Positions 17,995 to 24,938 of a stretch of DNA of 64,000 nucleotides are shown piece by piece. Location: contig JBMDXQ010000125.1 in assembly GCA_048594975.1 (NCBI GenBank), forward strand, positions 1 to 64,000, in the 5' to 3' direction. Under the pieces are notes generated by a model. The model had not been told where the DNA came from, did not search any database, and saw only the letters and a list, made by a program, of their open reading frames with translations. The stretch's first letter is position 1; each line of letters starts with the position of its first letter. Both the position numbers and the translations under genes were made by a program. This DNA is from JBMDXB01 sp048594975 (GTDB lineage: Bacteria > Acidobacteriota > Vicinamibacteria > Vicinamibacterales > 2-12-FULL-66-21).

Positions 17995-19371
17995 CTAAGA
18001 GGCCGGCGTGGGCGCGACCGCCGTGCCGTTGCGCCGCGTCGCCCGCCGTGCGCGCCACCGCGTGAAGCTGTTGGTCAGCGCCGCGCCGAACCCGCTCGAC
18101 CACGCCAGCAGCTCGACGATGAACCCGAGCGTGATCAGGAGCACCGCGAGCGGGGCCAGCGTCCAGCCGGCGACGGCGAGCATGCGGCCGATGAGCAGCG
18201 GCGACAGCACCACGAGGATGCCGGTCAGCACCTCCAGGAACGGCGCCGGCGCCGGCGCGCCGAACCGCCGCAGCAGCGCACCGCCGATGGCCGAGGCCGT
18301 GCCGGTGAAGCCGACCACCGCCATCAGCACCAGCAGCAGCAGCACGAAGGGCAGCAGCACCAGCAGCGGAATCCCGATGACCGTGACGATCAGCAGCAGC
18401 GCCGTCAGCAGCATCACCGGGAAGATCAGCAGCTGCGCCGCCAGCCCGACCAGCGTGGCCTTCACTGGGTTGTCGATCACACGCTGCGCCGCGCCGTCCA
18501 CCGCCGGCCGCGCGACGAGCAGCGCAATGCCGGTGACCAGGACGATCAGCCCGAAGCGCACGATCGTACCAACCAACCGCGGCACGGCCCCGAACCCGCC
18601 CCAGAACCACGGCCCGGCCCATCGGGGAGACCACGGCACGTTCATCCTGAAGTCCGGATCGCCGACCGAGATCTGCGCGAGCGAGATCTCGGTGACCCCG
18701 CCGCGCGTGCGCGCCCCTTCCGCCTTGTGCACGCGGCCGCCGACCGACACGATGTCGCCGTTCACCACCGCCTCCGGTCCGAGCTCGATGGACCCGAAGA
18801 CGGAGACGACTTCCTGCCGGACGGTGCCGTCGACCTTGACCGACCCGAACACGGCGACCGCCTCGCCGACCTCCTCGTCGCCTCCGACGTAAACGTCGCC
18901 GAACACGCGCACGCGCTCGCCGTGATGCACCCGGCGTCGCTCGCTCGACGGCTGGTCGGTCGCCCGCTCCGCCTCGACACCTGCCTCCGCCTCGGCCGGC
19001 TTCTCGGCCGGCCGCTCCCGCTCGTCGGTACGGGGCTCTTCGAACAGCGTGCGGTGTTCCGCCGGGCTCAGGTAGGACAACCGCAGGATCACGTCGGCAT
19101 CGTCGCCGAGCCGGTCGCGCAGCTCGCGGCCGGTCACGGTGGTGCCGTTGATCGCAATCGTGCCGTCCGAGATCTCGATCAGCCGGACGTCGCCGGCGCG
19201 CCGCTTGGGCCGGAGCGCCAGGCCGTCGGTGACCGGGACGACGTCATAGCGCGCCTGGACGCGCTCGCGCAGCGTGCGCTGCTCGTCCCCGGTGAGCTGG
19301 CCGGCGCTCGACGCGGCAGCCGCCGCGGCGAGAAGGGCCACGAACAACAGCAATGAAAACCTGGCTCTCAT
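17995..19371 (-). CDS. Polymer-forming (bactofilin-like) membrane protein
   Basis: A 458-residue protein with a signal peptide (1-22), a periplasmic region with a short beta repeat stretch (about 155-235: GERVRVFGDVYVGGDEEVGEAVAVFGSVKVDG ... VVNGDIVSVGGRV) typical of polymer-forming/bactofilin-like domains, then about four to five membrane helices (from about 275). It is the third gene of a sigma - membrane protein - this operon, overlapping the middle gene by 4 bp (ATGA). The context suggests envelope-stress sensing or response; the exact role is unknown. Confidence 0.8.
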   Translation of the reverse strand: MRARFSLLLFVALLAAAAAASSAGQLTGDEQRTLRERVQARYDVVPVTDGLALRPKRRAGDVRLIEISDGTIAINGTTVTGRELRDRLGDDADVILRLSYLSPAEHRTLFEEPRTDERERPAEKPAEAEAGVEAERATDQPSSERRRVHHGERVRVFGDVYVGGDEEVGEAVAVFGSVKVDGTVRQEVVSVFGSIELGPEAVVNGDIVSVGGRVHKAEGARTRGGVTEISLAQISVGDPDFRMNVPWSPRWAGPWFWGGFGAVPRLVGTIVRFGLIVLVTGIALLVARPAVDGAAQRVIDNPVKATLVGLAAQLLIFPVMLLTALLLIVTVIGIPLLVLLPFVLLLLVLMAVVGFTGTASAIGGALLRRFGAPAPAPFLEVLTGILVVLSPLLIGRMLAVAGWTLAPLAVLLITLGFIVELLAWSSGFGAALTNSFTRWRARRATRRNGTAVAPTPAS

Positions 19372-19895
19372 CGGTAGAACTCCCTGTCTGACCCGAGCAG
19401 TCGTTGAAGCGCGATCAGCGCGAGCATCGCCACCCCCTGGACGGCGATGATGCTGACGGTGACCGCCGGACTCGACATGAAGGCCGCCGCGGCGCGCCCG
19501 ATGCTGCGCGCGAGCGACCACAGGTCGACGCCGGTATCAGCCGTCCTCGCCGCGCCCACGACCGTGCTCACCAATAGATTCATCACCCACAGGACGCACG
19601 TGGCGAGGGCGGAGGCGAGGACGCCGCCGGCCACGTAGAGCAGGCCGGCCGCCGCGGCCGCTCCCAGCGGGACGAGCACCTTGCGCGTGCGCCGTGCCCG
19701 GCGGGCGTCCAGCTCCGCCGCCGCGTTCACGGCCGCTATCGTGCGGGCGGTGAAGGCCAGCGCCACCGGACGGTCCTCCATCGCCTGGCGAAACACCGGC
19801 CCGAACGCCGCGTCCGCCTCGTCCTCGCGCCCCTCGTACTCCAGGGCCCGCCAGCGGCCGTACTCACGGGTCAGGTCGTTGTCGAGCTCGTTCAT
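19368..19895 (-). CDS. Membrane protein, candidate anti-sigma factor
   Basis: A 175-residue protein. The N-terminal 80 residues are soluble and helical (LTREYGRWRALEYEGREDEADAAFGPVFRQ), and then about three to four hydrophobic segments follow. There is no zinc-binding HxxxCxxC motif. Its place directly after an ECF sigma gene and its translational coupling to the polymer-forming gene suggest a membrane anti-sigma or sensor, but sequence alone does not prove this. The gap to the sigma gene is 141 bp and carries a GC-rich intergenic repeat, so transcription may be partly uncoupled. Confidence 0.72.
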   Translation of the reverse strand: MNELDNDLTREYGRWRALEYEGREDEADAAFGPVFRQAMEDRPVALAFTARTIAAVNAAAELDARRARRTRKVLVPLGAAAAAGLLYVAGGVLASALATCVLWVMNLLVSTVVGAARTADTGVDLWSLARSIGRAAAAFMSSPAVTVSIIAVQGVAMLALIALQRLLGSDREFYR

Positions 19896-20036
19896 CCGTC
19901 CTCAGTCTCGTTCCTACCGGGGCTTACGGGTTTTGTCCGCGCCGCGTTGCAGCGAGCCTCGGCATCTCCCGACCCCTTGCCTCGGTCGGGACAACACTGA
20001 GCCTCCCGCGCCTTCACGCTCGATTCGCTCGGCGGG

Positions 20037-20594
20037 TTACGGCTGCCAGCCCGCCTCGGCCAAGTGGCGTGCCAGCTCCTTTCGTGCGCGATGCACGTGG
20101 GAGCGGGCGGTCGCCTCGGGGATCCCCATGATCTGGCCGATCTCGTCGAAGGCCAGCCCCTCGTCGTACCTGAGGACGACCGCGGCGCGGAAGTCGGGAC
20201 GCAGCCGGTTGAGCGCCGCGTCGAGCGCCTGCCCCAGCGCGGCACGTTCGACAGGGTCGGGTTCCGGCGGCGCAGCGGTCGCCGCGGGATCGGTGGGCCG
20301 GCCGGCCGAGTTCCCGAGCGAGACCAGACGCTGGCGCGGCCGCCGCATCGCGTCGACGGCGGTGTTGTGCGCGATACGAAAGAGCCAGCTGGAGAGGCGG
20401 CGGGATGTGTCGAACCCCGCGAGGCTTCGGAAGGCCTTGACGAACGTGTCCTGCGCGAGGTCCTCCGCATGCTCCCTATCGCCGGTCACCCGGGCGATGA
20501 AGCGCACCAGCGGCCGCTGGTAGCGGCGCACGATCTGCTCGAATGCGGACTGCTGCCCCGCCAGCGCCGCGGCCACCAGTCTCGCCTCGGTCAC
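20037..20594 (-). CDS. ECF RNA polymerase sigma factor
   Basis: A 185-residue sigma-70-family ECF factor. Region 2 (about 10-80) contains YQRPLVRFIARVTGDREHAEDLAQDTFVKAFRSL and the -10 recognition helix WLFRIAHNTAVDAMRR. Region 4 (about 125-180) contains LRPDFRAAVVLRYDEGLAFDEIGQIMGIPEATARSHVHRARKEL. The start is GTG at 20594. It heads an operon with a membrane protein and a polymer-forming protein, so it probably answers an envelope signal. A candidate self-controlled promoter lies about 45-75 bp upstream. Confidence 0.94.
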   Translation of the reverse strand: MTEARLVAAALAGQQSAFEQIVRRYQRPLVRFIARVTGDREHAEDLAQDTFVKAFRSLAGFDTSRRLSSWLFRIAHNTAVDAMRRPRQRLVSLGNSAGRPTDPAATAAPPEPDPVERAALGQALDAALNRLRPDFRAAVVLRYDEGLAFDEIGQIMGIPEATARSHVHRARKELARHLAEAGWQP

Positions 20595-20637
20595 GGTCTC
20601 GAGATCGATCGGGATGGCTGCGAAACCCTCCAGTGAG

Positions 20638-20667
20638 TCTTACGAGCAGATTGTAGGCCGCGTTGCG
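20638..20667 (-). promoter_or_regulatory. Candidate ECF-type promoter of the sigma gene
   Basis: On the minus strand, CGCAAC (20667-20662) and CGTAAGA (20644-20638) are separated by 17 bp. An AAC-containing -35 with a CGT-containing -10 is the usual layout of ECF promoters, which are often autoregulated. This is by eye only; no second copy was found to confirm it. Confidence 0.35.
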
Positions 20668-20713
20668 GGGTGTGAGAGAATCGGCCGTACTACCACGACA
20701 AGGCGGCGAGCTC

Positions 20714-21907
20714 ATGGCATCACTTGGACCCCCGGGGATCGTCAACATCGAGGACTTCCGGCGGGCGGCAAAGCGCCGTCTGCCGCGCGCCGTCTTCGAC
20801 TACATCGACGGCGGCGCCGAGGACGAGCGGACGCTGCGGCGGAACTCGCAGGCGTTCGAGCGGCTCACGCTGCGGCCGCGCTGCGCGGTGGCCACGCCGG
20901 TCATCGACCTGGCGACGAGCGTCATCGGCATTCCGATCTCGATGCCGCTGTTGCTCGGACCGGTGGGCAGCTGCCGCATGTTCCATCCCAGGGGCGAGAT
21001 GGCCGCCGCGCGCGCCGCCGGGAATGCCGGCACAGTCTACGCGCTCTCGACACTTTCCGGCTGCCGGCTCGAAGACGTGAAGGGGTCGTCGAACGGACCG
21101 GTCTGGTACCAGCTCTACCTGTGTGGCGGCCGCGACGTCGGACTGGCGGCGCTCGAGCGGGCACGCCAGGTCGGCATGTCGGCGCTGGTGCTGACCATCG
21201 ACACCGCCGTCGCCGGCATGCGCGAGCGTGATCTGCGCAACGGCGCGAAGGAGATGCTCTCGCGCAGGGTGTTCGCGATGGTGCCCTACGTCTGGCAGTA
21301 CGCCTCGCGCCCGCGCTGGGTGCTCGGCTTTCTGCGCGACGGCGGCCTCATGAAGTTCCCGAACGTCATCCTGCCCAACGAGGGGCCGATGGCCTACGCC
21401 GATGTCGGTACCGCCCTCGAGAAGTCCGTCGTCACCTGGGGGGACCTGCGCTGGATCCGCGACGCGTGGAAGGGCCCGATCGTCATCAAGGGGATTCACA
21501 CCGGCGACGACGCGCGGCGCGCGTTGGACGAAGGCGCGAGCGCGGTGGTCGTGTCGAACCACGGCGGTCGGCAGCTGGACAGCGTGCGCGCGTCGGTCGA
21601 GGTGCTGCCCGAGGTGGTCGAGGCCGTGGGCACGCGCACCGAGGTGCTGATGGACGGCGGCATCCGCCGCGGCAGCGACATCGTCAAGGCGCTGTGCCTG
21701 GGCGCCCGCGCCGTGCTCATCGGCCGCGCCTACGCCTACGCGCTCGGAGCGGCGGGCGGCGACGGCGTGGCCCACGCGATCGAGATCCTGCGGACCGAGC
21801 TGGTTCGCACGATGAAGTTGCTCGGATGCCCGTCGGTTCACGAGCTGAACCGAGCCTACCTGGATGCGCCGCCGGAAGTGGCGAAGCCGGCCGCGACGTA
21901 CGTGTGA
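20714..21907 (+). CDS. FMN-dependent alpha-hydroxy-acid oxidase/dehydrogenase
   Basis: A 397-residue TIM-barrel flavoprotein of the L-lactate dehydrogenase (LldD)/glycolate oxidase family. Evidence: the start NIEDFRRAAKRRLPRAVFDYIDGGAEDE, FMN-binding LLLGPVGSCRMFHPRGE, substrate residues in WYQLYL, KGIHTGDDARRA with the active-site lysine, and SNHGGRQLD with the catalytic histidine, then MDGGIRRGSDIVKAL. It oxidises a small 2-hydroxy acid, probably lactate, feeding electrons to quinone or oxygen. The ATG at 20714 follows GGCGGCGAG. Monocistronic and divergent from the ECF sigma gene. Confidence 0.92.
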   Translation: MASLGPPGIVNIEDFRRAAKRRLPRAVFDYIDGGAEDERTLRRNSQAFERLTLRPRCAVATPVIDLATSVIGIPISMPLLLGPVGSCRMFHPRGEMAAARAAGNAGTVYALSTLSGCRLEDVKGSSNGPVWYQLYLCGGRDVGLAALERARQVGMSALVLTIDTAVAGMRERDLRNGAKEMLSRRVFAMVPYVWQYASRPRWVLGFLRDGGLMKFPNVILPNEGPMAYADVGTALEKSVVTWGDLRWIRDAWKGPIVIKGIHTGDDARRALDEGASAVVVSNHGGRQLDSVRASVEVLPEVVEAVGTRTEVLMDGGIRRGSDIVKALCLGARAVLIGRAYAYALGAAGGDGVAHAIEILRTELVRTMKLLGCPSVHELNRAYLDAPPEVAKPAATYV

Positions 21908-22003
21908 TGGGCGCCGGCCGGGGCGCGGGCGGCGGGGGCCACGCTGAGAGGCCACAAAGCCAAATAAACTCAGAGGCCACGGAGGCCACCGAGACTTGTG
22001 AAC

Positions 22004-23029
22004 TCAGAGATCGGTCTCCGTGGCGGTCCCCGCGCGCTGCAACGTCACACGCGCGCGGAGACCGCCGAGCGGCGAGGCCTCGAGCACGATCGACCCTCCG
22101 TAGAGATCTACCAGGTCGCGGACGATGGCCAGGCCGAGGCCGGACCCGGCCAAGGCTTCGTCGGCACGCACCCCGCGCTGCAGCACTTTCCCGCGCATCT
22201 CCGGCGGCAGCCCCGGGCCGTCGTCGTCCACCGCGATCGTGACACCGGCGCCGTCAGACGCCGATTCCACGACGACGCGCGAGGCTGCCCACTTGCACGC
22301 GTTGTCGAGCAGGTTGCCCAGCACCTCGTCGAGGTCTTCCCGCTGGCACCGGACGACGACGGCGGCCGGCACGCGATCGTCGATCGTGAGGCCGCGATCG
22401 GCGTGCAGCCGGCGCATGGCCCGCACCAGGGGACCGGAGGAGGCGGCGACCGCGCATGCCGCGCCGGCGGCGGCGCCCGAGGCGGCGGCCCGCGCGTGCG
22501 CGAGGTGGTAGTCGATCTGCCGTCGCATCCGCTCCACCTGCTGCGCGACTGCTCCGGCCAGCTCCGCGTCGCCCGCTGCCGCCGCCCGCTCGGATTCCCG
22601 CGCGAGAATTGCCAGCGGCGTCTTCAGGCCGTGCGCCAGGTCGCCTGCCTTGGCGAGCGCGCGCTGCACGGCGGCCTCGCGCTGCTCGAGCAGCGCGTTC
22701 AGGTCGTCGACGAGGGGCTGCACCTCGGTCGGGTAGACACCCTCGACGCGGCGGGCGCGGCCGGCGTGGACGCGGGACAGGCGCGCGCGCAGCACGCCGA
22801 ACGGCGAGAGGCCGCTGCGCACCAGCCAGAACCCCGCGATCATGAAGAGCGCCGCGGCAAGGCTCAGCTCGGTCCGCTGGTAGATGGCGTGGAAGTGGAG
22901 GTAGACGGGCAGGCGCGGGTTGCGCGTCATCATCGCAACCGAGGCGAGCACCGAACCGATCAGCAGACCGATCGTCCAGAGCACGGCACCCGAGAGCAGG
23001 CGCGATCGCAGCGAGCGCAACAGCCTCAC
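22004..23029 (-). CDS. Sensor histidine kinase of a two-component system
   Basis: A 341-residue membrane kinase. Two N-terminal helices (about 12-34 and 55-72) bracket a very short periplasmic loop, then a HAMP-like linker (74-120), the dimerisation/phosphorylation box AGDLAHGLKTPLAIL with His133, and the ATPase with N box DEVLGNLLDNACKWA, DDDGPGLP and GSGLGLAIV. The short loop resembles PhoQ-like or intramembrane-sensing kinases. Start GTG 23029 overlaps the stop of the dehydratase gene (GTGA), so it is the third gene of the regulator-dehydratase-kinase operon. Confidence 0.92.
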   Translation of the reverse strand: MRLLRSLRSRLLSGAVLWTIGLLIGSVLASVAMMTRNPRLPVYLHFHAIYQRTELSLAAALFMIAGFWLVRSGLSPFGVLRARLSRVHAGRARRVEGVYPTEVQPLVDDLNALLEQREAAVQRALAKAGDLAHGLKTPLAILARESERAAAAGDAELAGAVAQQVERMRRQIDYHLAHARAAASGAAAGAACAVAASSGPLVRAMRRLHADRGLTIDDRVPAAVVVRCQREDLDEVLGNLLDNACKWAASRVVVESASDGAGVTIAVDDDGPGLPPEMRGKVLQRGVRADEALAGSGLGLAIVRDLVDLYGGSIVLEASPLGGLRARVTLQRAGTATETDL

Positions 23030-23979
23030 CCCAGCACTCGTACGAGCGTCGCCTGGTCGATGTTGCCGCCGCTCATCACGCACACTACCTTCTGGCCGGC
23101 AAGGCGGGCGCGCAACTTCACGGCGGCCGCCAGCGACGCCGCGCCGGCACCCTCGGCGAGGTTGTGCGTGGTGCGCAGCGCGAGCCGGATCCCTTCCATC
23201 AACTCCTGTTCGCCGAGGGTCACGACGTCGTCCAGGTGCTGTTGCAGGATGCCGAAGGGCAGATCGAAGGTGACGCGCGTGGCCATCCCCTCGGCGAAGG
23301 TATCTATGCGGTCGCCGACCACGCGTGTGCCGGTACGCCAGGAACGCGCGAAGGCGTCCGCGCCGGCGGCCTGGATGCCGATCACCCGGGCATGGCTTCC
23401 GATCCACGTTCGCACCAGCGCGCAGCCGCAGGCGCCGCTGCCGCCGCCGATCGGGACGAGGAGGACGTCCGCGTCGGGCAGGTCCTCGAAGATCTCCAGC
23501 GCGTAGGTGGCGACGCCGGCGATGAGCAGCGGCTCGTTCGCCGAGTGCACGTAGCGCAGCCCGCGCTCACGGTGGACACGCTCGACGTGCTCGCGCGCGG
23601 CGTCAAAGTCGCGCCCGACTTCGATCACCGCAGCGCCGAGCGCGCGCATCGCCGCGTTCTTCTCCGGGTTGTTCCCCTCCGGCACCGCGATCGTGCAGGG
23701 AACGCCCTCGCGACGGCAGGCGAGCGCGATCGACTGGCCGTGGTTGCCGGTGGAGGCGGTGATGACGCCGCGGCGCTCGTCACGGCCGAGGCTGCCGACG
23801 AGGTTCAGGCCGCCGCGCACCTTGAACGCGCCGGTCGGGTTGTGGTTCTCGTGCTTGACGTGGATGTCCAGCCCGGTCTCGGCATCGAGGAGCGCGTGCT
23901 TCAGCAGCGGCGAGCGACGCAGCGTGCGGTAGACGATCTGCCTGGCCGAGAGGACGTCGGCGAGCGTCAGGTCGCTCAT
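23026..23979 (-). CDS. Threonine dehydratase-like PLP enzyme
   Basis: A 317-residue fold-type II PLP enzyme. The Schiff-base lysine is Lys53 in NPTGAFKVRGG; the phosphate-binding glycine loop reads PIGGGSGACG; the C-terminal VCVMSGGNID is typical of threonine/serine dehydratases. There is no C-terminal ACT regulatory domain, so it is of the catabolic or serine-racemase/hydroxyaspartate-lyase size class. It lies between the response regulator and the sensor kinase, overlapping both by 4 bp, an unusual place for an amino-acid enzyme. Which substrate it takes (threonine, serine or 3-hydroxyaspartate) cannot be fixed here. Confidence 0.88.
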   Translation of the reverse strand: MSDLTLADVLSARQIVYRTLRRSPLLKHALLDAETGLDIHVKHENHNPTGAFKVRGGLNLVGSLGRDERRGVITASTGNHGQSIALACRREGVPCTIAVPEGNNPEKNAAMRALGAAVIEVGRDFDAAREHVERVHRERGLRYVHSANEPLLIAGVATYALEIFEDLPDADVLLVPIGGGSGACGCALVRTWIGSHARVIGIQAAGADAFARSWRTGTRVVGDRIDTFAEGMATRVTFDLPFGILQQHLDDVVTLGEQELMEGIRLALRTTHNLAEGAGAASLAAAVKLRARLAGQKVVCVMSGGNIDQATLVRVLG

Positions 23980-24638
23980 CGTCCCGCCTCGATGCGGTAA
24001 CCCAGCCCGCGCAGCGTCTCGATGAACGACGCGCCCAGCTTCCGGCGGAGCCGCGCCACGAACACCTCGACGGTGTTCGAGCCGCGATCGAGGTCGTGCG
24101 GGTAGATGTGCTCGCTCAACTCGCCCTGCGATACGACGCGGCCGCGGTGGTGCATCAGGTACGAGAGCACGCGGAACTCGTGGCTGGTGAGCTTCACGGG
24201 CGCGCCGTCCAGCGTGACCCGCGCAGAGCGCGGATCGAGCAGCACGGGACCGCAGCGCAGCTGCGGCGTCGCCTGACCGCTGGCGCGGCGGATGAGCGCG
24301 CGCAGCCGGGCGAGGAGCTCCTCCATCCGGAACGGTTTCGCCACGTAGTCGTCCGCACCGCTGTCGATCCCTACCACCTTCTCGTGCCAGCTGCCGCGCG
24401 CCGTCAGCACGAGCACCGGGACGGCCACGCCGGCGTCGCGCCAGCCGCGCAGCAGCGTCAGGCCGTCCACCTTCGGCAGCCCGAGATCCAGGACGACGGC
24501 GTCGTAGTGCTCGGTGCGGGCCAGGAAGTCGGCGCGCGCGCCGTCTGCGGCCGCGTCCACTGCGTACCCGGCGTCGCCGAACGCACCGGCGAGCTGCTTG
24601 GACAGCCTGGCTTCGTCCTCGACGACGAGCACCCGCAC
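23976..24638 (-). CDS. OmpR-family response regulator
   Basis: A 220-residue regulator. The receiver domain (1-118) has the acidic pocket VEDEA, the phosphoacceptor Asp51 in VVLDLGLPKVDGL, the switch threonine in VLTARG, and the lysine in YVAKPF. The winged-helix output domain (about 125-218) has LTSHEFRVLSYLMHHRGRVVS and NTVEVFVARLRRKLG. Start codon GTG at 24638. It is the first gene of an operon with the dehydratase (ATGA overlap) and the kinase. The intergenic region upstream carries four 11-bp-spaced boxes, its likely binding sites. Confidence 0.94.
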   Translation of the reverse strand: MRVLVVEDEARLSKQLAGAFGDAGYAVDAAADGARADFLARTEHYDAVVLDLGLPKVDGLTLLRGWRDAGVAVPVLVLTARGSWHEKVVGIDSGADDYVAKPFRMEELLARLRALIRRASGQATPQLRCGPVLLDPRSARVTLDGAPVKLTSHEFRVLSYLMHHRGRVVSQGELSEHIYPHDLDRGSNTVEVFVARLRRKLGASFIETLRGLGYRIEAGR

Positions 24639-24738
24639 TCCGCCGTTATATCAAACGAGGCCACGCCGCTCTTCGAAAAGTGGGCATCGACCACGCCGTC
24701 CACCATCAGCGTCTCGCAACGGTCGAGTGTCCCCGCGT

Positions 24739-24778
24739 GCTGAATGGGCGCTGAACGCGCCGTTCACGGTCGGTTCAG
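24739..24778. promoter_or_regulatory. Four-box operator in the divergent promoter
   Basis: GCTGAA occurs at 24739-24744 and 24750-24755, and GTTCAC/GTTCAG at 24762-24767 and 24773-24778. Each pair is spaced exactly 11 bp, and the two pairs are inverted relative to each other (TGAAC and GTTCA face each other at 24752-24766). OmpR-family regulators bind direct repeats at about one helical turn, so this is the likely site of the adjacent regulator, serving both the regulator operon and the divergent ADOP operon. Confidence 0.6.
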
Positions 24779-24802
24779 CGTCCTTCGGGCATCATCGCGC
24801 GC

Positions 24803-24925
24803 ATGCGCATGAAGCCGTTCCTCTGGTCGATCGCCGCCATCCTGCTGATCTTGATCGCCGCGCTCGTGCTCGACCGCGGCGGCGGCGAGCTGGCCGACTG
24901 GATGGCGCGCCTCCACGGACGCTGA
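24803..24925 (+). CDS. 40-residue single-helix membrane peptide
   Basis: A short frame, MRMKPFLWSIAAILLIL ... HGR, of 40 codons: a positively charged start, one strong hydrophobic helix (about 5-24), then a polar tail with DRGGGELADWMARLH. It begins 25 bp after the last regulator box and ends 13 bp before the ADOP gene, so it is the first gene of that operon. No family is recognised. Either ATG (24803 or 24809) could be used. Single-helix peptides next to sensor kinases can modulate them (as MgrB does for PhoQ); that role here is inference only. Confidence 0.6.
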   Translation: MRMKPFLWSIAAILLILIAALVLDRGGGELADWMARLHGR

Positions 24926-24938
24926 GAGGACGACACTC

